Source of the DNA: Saccoglossus kowalevskii
Lineage: Eukaryota > Hemichordata > Enteropneusta > Harrimaniidae
Assembly (NCBI RefSeq): GCF_000003605.2
Contig: NW_003156744.1
Location: 135,675 to 199,674, forward strand
Direction of reading: 5' to 3'
DNA: 64,000 bases
The translations under genes and the position numbers were made by a program. How positions within the stretch are numbered: position 1 is the first letter of the stretch; the number at the start of each line of letters is the position of its first letter. Under the pieces are notes generated by a model that had not been told where the DNA came from, searched no databases, and was given only the letters and a program-made list of their open reading frames with translations. Of the stretch, positions 56,701-64,000 are shown in pieces.

Positions 56701-59700
56701 TCATTAGTCAGCAACATCTTATCACAAGGTCTAAACTCTATATGTTTTTGCTATGTTATTGTTGTCAATGTGTAGTTTTATGTGAACATGTTGTTGCAAT
56801 TTCAAAACCTTACTACTTCAGGAATAAATGAAAGTTGTGAATAAAACTTTACCTCCTCTGGATCCTTTCTTAGAACCTGGTCTTTTGTCGGTTTCACTCA
56901 ACTGTAGAATAAACAAAAATCATAAATATTTTTTGGAATAAATTGGCCTCGAGGCGATATAAGTAAACTATTGAGTATCATCGTTGTTGTGAATTCTGAT
57001 GAAATCATGGCTGAGTATGGCCTTAGATGGACACCACTCTCTCATCTAAATCCTGCTTCTGATAGATATTTCCAAGCAGAATAGTTTTTAAATTTGAAAT
57101 GATCTTACCACCTGAGACTCTGAAGCCTGGGGTGCAAGGGAGTCTTGCCCGTCTGTTGGCAACTCAGATGTAGCTGCTGTACTTGCTTTCTCTGCTTCTG
57201 CTTTAGCAGCAGCTGCTGCAGCCTCTGCCTCTATTATCTTCCTCTCTTCTTCTTCCTTGGCAGCCTCTCTCTATTCAGTAAAATAAAAGTATTCATTACA
57301 ACTATGTTATAATATCACGATTAAGTAATAGTATTTTATAAAATCAATATATTATCATGGTTTCATCCTGTTTCTACTAACTGTCATCATTCATGAACGA
57401 TAATGTCAATTGTCCTCTCACCTTTTCAAAGAAGTCCTTCAAAGCCTGGGCGGCTGAACTATAAACATCCTCTCGTGCTTGGTTTGCATCAATTTTCACT
57501 AAAGAACCAAAACCATTGAACCATTTTTCAAGTTTTTTCCAAGAATCTAAAAACCCAGTGATTCTGAGAAAGAAAGAAAAAGGCAAAAAAAACAAAAATG
57601 TGAAAAGATGAAAAACAAACTTGTGTACAGTTTTTTTTTAATTCAAAGTATACTGTGCAGTATTCTTCAACCCTAACCTAATGTCATAACTTAACATAGT
57701 CGATAGAAATAATTTCATGGTCAATGGAGATTTGCAAAACGTACAAATGTAAGGCGGTTTCTTCACTTTTTGGCTTGCACAATGGTAGTTATTTACAAAT
57801 GTTGTATTATAAATGCAATGCTAACAGAGGGAGCACTGTTTGACTCTATATCCATATAACATATAACATTTACAAATACTTATTGATACATCATTTCCAC
57901 AGGTCTACATCCCATGTTCTATTTGGACAGGATAGTGATGTATTACATAGTAACAGAACTAACTGCCCAGTACTGTAGTCACAAGGAGAAGTTTGAGAAA
58001 TGTCCAGTACAGTTGAATTTATTACTTTATAGTTATCATTATAGACAGGGAGAGCATTATTATTTTCTCAAAGTGAGTTCTGACAAGAAAGCATAAAAAA
58101 AATGCTAAATTGATCTTTATCACAAATTGAATCAAATTGAAGGCGCTTTGGGGTCAAGGATGCAGAATTTGTGATTAAGACAGTGACAATCTTGCACAAT
58201 CTCCCACCTTGTCCAATCATCAGATAACTAACGGATAACAATCTTTGACTGCCTTATTTCACATGTATCAACTCATCTCACCTGTGTTGCACTTGCTCCT
58301 GATCATGAGCCGGATCTTTCACCGCCATGACTTTCTCTTGTTTTCCGATACCTGTTATACTGCCCTCTGGTGGTGGATTGAACTCTTGCTGGAATTCCTC
58401 TTCAGTTTGCACAGAGTCTAAGGATGTGAAAAGTTACAAACCAAATTAAATTACACAGTAACAACTACAATAGTAACACCAGTAGTTTTACCGTAATTCT
58501 ATTAGAAGTGCATCTGATGCATTAACACTTCAACGATTATCTAAAAGGAGAAATGGATTGTCACTAAACCATTATTATATAATCATACTGATTCACACAT
58601 ACTCTATATAATAATGACAGACTCACAGTTCTATGCCAGATAGTGTGTAGGCCATGAGAAAGCACACTGTCAAGTGGACAATTCATTCCAAATCCAAAAT
58701 CACACTGTAGGGAGTTCATTATTGTTATTATACCATCACATGTTTCATGTATGCAGTCAGGGCCGATGGAATAATATTTACTTTATTGTCTGATGATGTA
58801 TAACAAACACTATGCCCTAATATGGCCGATGATATGTACATATGTAAGTATATAAAGGAGTATGCTATGGTTGATACTGTATTCACTGAAACTTTTTTTA
58901 GGTATTACACACATATGGGAGACTACTATGACATGCAATAAAAGAGTATTACAGTATAAATATAATAGATGACTGACAATCGATACAATGTAGTGGAGAT
59001 GTTAATACAAAGATGAGCTTACCTTAAGTAGGATATGGTAAATTTGAGGAAAACAGAAAGGACATATGATTATACAAACAATGAAATTAATAACATATAC
59101 ATGCATTACTATTAGTACATGAACATAATGAAGACAATGAAATCAACAACGTTATACATATATGTGTGGACAAACAGACATGAAACATGCATTAATATGT
59201 ACTACTGGTAGCATATATACATGTGCACAACCAAAGACATCCTACATACAGATTAAAAAAGACAATGAAATCAACTCATACATCAGTATGAAATCAACAC
59301 ATGCATCAGTATGAAATCAACAAATAATCAGTATGAAATCAACAAATAATCAGTATAAAATCAACACATGCATCCATACTTACACATGTTAACAATGAAA
59401 TCAACACATGCATCCATACTTACACATGTTAACAAACAAAGAAATCAACGCATGCATTTGTACTTACACATGTTAACAAACAATGAAATCAACACATGCA
59501 TCCATAATTACACATGTTAACAAACAAAGAAATCAACGCATGCATTCGTAATTACACATGTTGACAAACAATGAAATCAACACATGCATCAGTATGAAAA
59601 CAACTCATACATCAGAACACACATTCAGGTGACAACATATTAGAAAAAAAACATGCTTATTAATAGTCAATCCAAGATTGGAATAACAAAAGGCAATAAT

Positions 59701-62487
59701 ATTATTTGCACTTGTCAGTTCCAAGCATCTACAAAAGTATGCACAATATTATATGTATATACTGCCCATAATTATTTTTATACAGTGATAACATCAGTAA
59801 TTATGGCTGATACACATTTTAAATCTTGCATGCTTAGATGACTGGGATTTGACAAACTGGCCTTCAGTTAAGACCCAAACTTCACATACAACAAGAAGCA
59901 TAATTACGCTTCAAACTCACATGTTCGTCCAGAGGCTCTTCTCAGAGCAATTTCATCTGGTATGTCAAACAGCACCACAACGTCGATTGCACTGGTTGGT
60001 GGTGGTGGTTCCTTAGCAGGATGAGGATCCTGTGCTAATCTACTCTTCTTTGTCTGAGACCTAGACGGTCGAGTGCTGGCATCGTAGCCACTCAGAGCTT
60101 TCTCTAATAGCTTAGCTTGGGTGATGGTTGCAGGGAAACCATCCATGATCCAACCTGTTCCTTCTGGGACACGCCTAGTGGAGACAAATATTTGGATTGT
60201 CTAAGTCTAGATGGATTTAAAAAAATATATTAACGAACACTACCCGTACTAGCATGTAAAAGTTTTTGAGACTCTAAGTTAATTTTTTAAAAAGAGTCTG
60301 CTAGAAAACAAAATGTGTACTCCCAGAAATGTAAGCAACTACTGTGTCAGATTTGCAGTGTCTCTCATGATTTTTTGAGCTGCATTTGCAAAAAGTAAAA
60401 TCATACACTAACTATAGCATATAAGTTTGCAAGTGATTGAGCATAGAATATGGGCAATATCTGGATATATTGGGAGGCATTATGGCAAATATGATGCATG
60501 CAAGCATTCATGAATTCCAAACAGTGTTCCTATGTTTCACTTTGCTATCTAGGAATCAAACAGACCTAGTTGAAAACAACCATGTGTGGACGGACCCTAC
60601 AGTATTCCTCAGTATATATGATAACATTCATTCCAATGGTTAGTGCTTAGTAGTTTGATTCATCCCAGAGAAACGTACACTCAAATTTTGATATTAAAGC
60701 ACAGTGCAGCAATTGCTATGCTAAATGAATGGATATACCGTAAGATTGAAACAGACATTAAATTGCAGGTAAAAAACCACACAATGTTTGTGTTACCTTA
60801 CAGCTTCAACCATGATATCTACCATAAGTTCGTCTTTGATTGGCTGCCCCTTACGAAGGAACGTGTTGGCTTTCTTCCCTAGCTTAGCTCTAGGAGTAAA
60901 CTAAACAGAAACGGTTACAGTTAATGAATAAAATAAAATTAGGGGGTCTGAATTGGTAACAGGTCGTAGATCCACAACACAGTAAGTCTGTCAGTTGACG
61001 TACCTCTGGCTTAGGAGGGCCTTTTTTCTTAGGAGTTTTCTTGCCTGATTTAGCGGGTGATGCTGGGGTACTTGGAGCGGTCTGATTTTCACTACCTTCC
61101 TTGGCTTCCTCTGTCACAAGCCCCTCTTGGCTTCCGGTTTCTTTTTTTTCTGCATCTGATTTCTCTGTTTCTGTAATAAATTACAATTATTAATGAGACT
61201 ACATGACAGATGAATCACTGTTATTACTTTTAGAATCTCAAACATGTATTTTGCTTGTCTTTATAAATCCTCTGAAATTGCAGAATGATATATTTGTTTC
61301 ATGATTCCTGAATACAATGGCACATGGTTGTATTGAGGGTGGATACGACTAATACAATTTTGACACAAAAATATCTTGAAACTAAATTATTTTTTGTAAC
61401 TGGCTAGATTTCAAATAATAACTACCGATTGTATGTTATTTGTCTATTTTGAAAAACAAAATGGCGACCAAATTAGGGTCTGATGCTCCCTATTTTTATT
61501 TGCTCATTGTCAATTTGATGGAACCTTTTATTCAGCAAAATATCATGACTTTGTAGTACTTTTACATTTTCAACATTTTTTTAATTAGTGAACCACTCCA
61601 TCTTGAAAGTGAACACATTTTTTTGAAAACTGAAATCATTTTGCTAGTCTAGTTTTGTTGTAAATTAGTAGTTTAGCTGACAGAAATGTGGGTAATTTGA
61701 TAAATCACTGACATTTAGGATGACAAAATCGGGTGAGATCGGGTAACTGGAGCACCCCAGTGAAATGTTCACTGGTAAATGTTTAACATTACAGTGGTTT
61801 ACAGTTTTAATAGGATGATCTACGTCAAGTACAGCATTCTCCTTCATCTCCATGCATGACTTCATACTTCAGTTTACCATCATGAATGATAGTTATTCAG
61901 TATGATAAGATCTTTAGATGTTCACTGAACCATCATCCTAAATTTAACCAACTAAAAACATTTTTCTCATCAAAACAATCATGAGATCAATATGAAAATG
62001 AGGTATTTACATTTAGATCCTTATAAAAATGAGACATGGACATGTTTTGCAAGCATACACGACGTGATATACACCAATGTACGATAGATTACATTCTGCA
62101 TTGAAGCAGTTTGTAACAAGATATACAATGTCAGTCACAAACTTACCTACCCCACCTGTAATCAGTATGTTTTCAAAACTTAAAAAATGAAAAAAAAAAC
62201 TTGACAATGAAAAACTGTGATTTTTAGTACTAAAGTACACTGAAGAAAGAAAGCAACACAATGTGTACAACTGAAAGCAGGAAAAGTGAATTTATTAGAT
62301 GCTTAAGCTAAGCATGATGAATATCAAAGCATGTGTCGGGGGAGGTAAGAGGTTGAGGACTGCAGCAGTCTACCTTTTACTTTCTCCTCTTGTAGTTTAT
62401 TACTGTCTTCCTGTACTGTTGTTGGTTCTTGGTCTTGAAGCAGTAGCTGCCCGTCGGCAGCACTGGGAGTTGGGGGGATAACATTAA
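41717..62487 (-). CDS. SPEF2: Sperm flagellar protein 2 (SPEF2/KPL2, CPC1-like), C-terminal ~1,400 residues
   Basis: Large axonemal protein of the C1b projection of the central pair, needed for sperm flagella and motile cilia; the Chlamydomonas counterpart is CPC1. Exons in transcript order: 62374-62487, 61004-61170, 60797-60900, 59921-60174, 58282-58417, 57422-57563, 57109-57270, 56853-56901, 56125-56310, 55491-55520, 54076-54245, 53193-53459, 52689-52826, 52222-52508, 51759-51939, 51507-51554, 51100-51126, 49497-49743, 48996-49076, 48337-48475, 47299-47398, 46542-46727, 46099-46149, 45416-45598, 45140-45295, 43935-44087, 43467-43610, 42240-42446, 41717-41800 (TAG). All phases agree. Diagnostic parts are the adenylate-kinase-like core (LRKGQPIKDELMVDIMVEAV, GTGWIMDGFPATITQAKLLE), DPAHDQEQVQHR...GFLDSWKKLEKWF, GWLEDRMGLLTNHYVTLIQ and a late EF-hand-like DTSGEGKVTREQFEE. 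The P-loop and N-terminal calponin-homology region lie right of the window. Low-complexity basic repeats (SPKRG) are inserted between conserved blocks. Confidence 0.95.
47604..47801. repeat. R3 element in SPEF2 intron
   Basis: Third copy, starting TACTGTGAATGCAT and ending AAATAAATGGTTTACAGTA, same orientation as the other two. Confidence 0.6.
49497..49743 (-). other. SPEF2 exon with KEKEKE coiled coil and SPKKG-type basic tail
   Basis: The exon encodes an Ala/Glu/Lys helix (AEQAAKDAEEEAERLKELEK) followed by a Lys/Arg/Ser/Pro segment with KRGKSPAGKRGKSSSPRARS and SPKSPKKGKR, then PAPTPPPG. It is part of the SPEF2 reading frame, phase 0 at its start and phase 1 at its end. Confidence 0.8.
51100..51126 (-). 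other. Candidate 27-nt phase-0 microexon of SPEF2
   Basis: An AG acceptor (TTCTAG) and a strong GTAAGT donor flank 27 bases coding for CSEFKALYL. Both neighbouring exons are also phase 0, so the frame is kept whether it is included or skipped. It may be a cassette exon. Confidence 0.5.
52921..53105. repeat. Tandem duplication, ~78-bp unit, in SPEF2 intron
   Basis: Two and a part copies of a unit with GTAGGTTTCA and TGTCTGAGTACATTATCAAG, starting near 52921, 52999 and 53076. Confidence 0.75.
54076..54245 (-). other. SPEF2 exon with SPKRGK repeats and PEPEPEP stretch
   Basis: The exon codes for two SPKRGK units, a basic GSGRKSK stretch, then PEPEPEPEPQEPQ, a proline run and the conserved-looking GSEDWEYVNEALAD. 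It is phase 1 at its start and phase 0 at its end, and it belongs to the same basic-repeat region as 56125-56310. Confidence 0.85.
55491..55520 (-). other. Candidate 30-nt phase-1 microexon of SPEF2
   Basis: Thirty bases between a CTATGAGG-side acceptor (CATAG) and a GTAAGT donor code for KDKNTGAKS plus split codons. Phase 1 at both ends, so it can be included or skipped without a frameshift. It lies between two SPKRG-repeat exons. Confidence 0.5.
56125..56310 (-). other. SPEF2 exon made of SPKRGG repeats
   Basis: A 186-base, phase 1-1 exon encoding about ten units of the type SPKRGG, SAKRGG, SPKRTG and SPKREA. The result is strongly basic and resembles the S/T-P-K/R-K/R motifs of sperm-type histones and CDK sites. 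It is flanked by conserved SPEF2 exons in phase, so it is not a separate gene. Confidence 0.85.
56420..56642. repeat. Tandem repeat with ACCAAACTAGGTTT and TTTATTTGCTGTTT units
   Basis: Three imperfect units of about 75-95 bases in a SPEF2 intron, each starting ACCAAACTAGGTTT and ending TTATTTGCTGTT. Confidence 0.75.
59262..59612. repeat. Minisatellite in SPEF2 intron
   Basis: Two interleaved unit types: a short one of about 23-25 bases (ATGAAATCAACACATGCATC) and a longer one of about 45 bases that adds a TTACACATGTTAACAAACAA part. About ten units in all. Non-coding. Confidence 0.85.
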
Positions 62488-63461
62488 CTAGAAGTAACAC
62501 CACAGAAAAATAAAAGAAATATTCACCGACACGTACATTAAACACTGAAGATAGAGGGTTAGTTATTCATTAGCTATGGGAATGATTATAATGAAATTAG
62601 TTGAACGATGACAGGCAATGATGCTATTATATTTTATGCTCTAGTGCAGGCATACAACAAACCTGGAGTAACTTGCAAACATAATAACACCAACCAAGTA
62701 TTTCCACTGATGTGCAGTTTGGAAATAAATGTCTTGTGTAAATAATTAATAAATAAACATAAAAATTAAATTAAATAATTTTGATGAAAACTTTTTAATC
62801 ATATCCTAATGATATACAGTGTGGACATATGAGATGTTATTATTATTTTTATAAAGGCATTATTATTATTTTTATAAACTAAACTCAAGGATTGCGTTAT
62901 TTAACCTTGAATTCAACTCCATGGACTCATCTCTCCCAGCTGCAATATTTGAGTGAGACTCATTGATGAATAATGAATAGACTTTCAGTTTCTCTACAGT
63001 CTACAAAAATTCTAACGCAATCCCTGAAATTTAACTAACAGAATTTTAAATTGGGATATAGTCCGAGGAAATAAAAATGTATATCGTTATCATTTACTGG
63101 AAAAGAGGAAGATTCCAACAAAAATGAAATTGGTTTTGATTACTGTTTGAAGTAATTGCTATAACTTATCTATCTATACATGGTATTATTATCAGTATTT
63201 CTAATATATTTAAAGATAAAAAAATGGACACATTTATATGACAGGTTCTTATTTAAATCTACTTAGAAGAAACTAATAGAATTGAATTTTGGGACATTTA
63301 TATATTGTTCAGTCTCTCTGATTGTACAACTGAGGCAAAATAAATATTTTGTCTGAAAAATATTGAAAAACAAATTTAAATTTGTACAGTTTAAAACTCA
63401 ATATAAATGTCCTCATAAGGGAAATTATCTAAGGTATGCAATGTGCGAAAGGTAAACTAAC

Positions 63462-63482
63462 TTCCGACAAGCGACTTCCGAG
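63462..63482 (-). other. Possible 21-nt SPEF2 exon
   Basis: A pyrimidine-rich acceptor ending CACCCAG and a GTTAGT donor flank 21 bases. In the phase needed by the next known exon (phase 1) these would code RKSLVG plus a split codon. The upstream exon is not visible, so this stays a guess. Confidence 0.2.
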
Positions 63483-64000
63483 CTGGGTGTAGAACCAAAT
63501 AAAATTTTCACATAAAAGAAATATGCAGAATGGTATGAAATGAACAAATAAACAAAACAACATCAACAACAGCAATAAACATGCACAGAATACAACATGC
63601 ACTTCCCCTATAGTCAACAGACTATTCTCTCTATCTATGTATATTTATTGAACTCATGGAAGATTATTTGGTATCTTTATGAAATTGTATATTCACGTTG
63701 AGTGATGTATGTTTATAATTATGTGTTAAATGATACATGCTATCATGCTAAAAAAAAAAATATTTAAGCAAGAACAGGATAAAAATGCAGTTGTGCACAT
63801 TAGTTGTATCAAATCAGTCTCGATATAGACAATTTAACATGCATTTCAATATCCAATGAAAAAAAAAAAAAATAATTTCACAGGCAATCAGGCAACACTC
63901 CTCCCACCACCCTCATAGTCTTAACTTATTGATATTTTATACTCAGGATATCATGAGTACCGGTATATTACAAAGTAAGTAGTACGGTGATTTTATCAAG

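Overview
This is AT-rich nuclear DNA from an animal. It has many spliced genes with GT-AG introns, long introns filled with short inverted-repeat elements, and one 50-base assembly gap (12160-12209). Three genes have clear animal orthologues: HDAC3, SNF8/VPS22 and the axonemal gene SPEF2. Together with the repeats they suggest a ciliated or flagellated-sperm invertebrate, perhaps a spiralian or an early-branching deuterostome. The sequence alone does not fix the phylum. No bacterial operon, CRISPR array, tRNA or rRNA was seen.

Layout from left to right. At 345-7486 (minus) are seven exons of histone deacetylase 3, with the 3' end cut off by the window edge. Its start lies about 400 bases from the start of a plus-strand gene at 7892-28028. 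That gene is the most unusual object here: its exons encode a GNAT-type N-acetyltransferase domain, a helical linker, a very acidic tract and a C-terminal PARP-like ADP-ribosyltransferase domain in one protein. SNF8 (30369-31112, minus), of the ESCRT-II complex, is a single uninterrupted ORF. It is head-to-head with a six-exon gene of unknown function (31528-34636, plus) whose product begins with an N-myristoylation signal. A one-exon membrane-hairpin RING finger gene follows at 39250-39972 (plus). The right third (41717-62487, minus) holds about 1,400 C-terminal residues of SPEF2, the C1b central-pair protein of motile cilia, in about 29 exons. They include part of the adenylate-kinase-like domain, several SPKRG-repeat exons and an EF-hand-like C-terminal region. 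Its 5' end lies beyond the window.

Repeats explain much of the non-coding DNA. They include a family of about 1 kb built on a 150-base monomer (three copies, one nested inside another element), several short TIR families (MITE-like), a hAT-like non-autonomous element, and simple or minisatellite arrays. The two head-to-head pairs (HDAC3/GNAT-ART and SNF8/myristoylated protein) probably share promoters. The first pair would couple a histone deacetylase with a predicted acetyltransferase/ADP-ribosyltransferase. Exon limits were read by eye from splice sites and reading-frame phase, and none has transcript support here.
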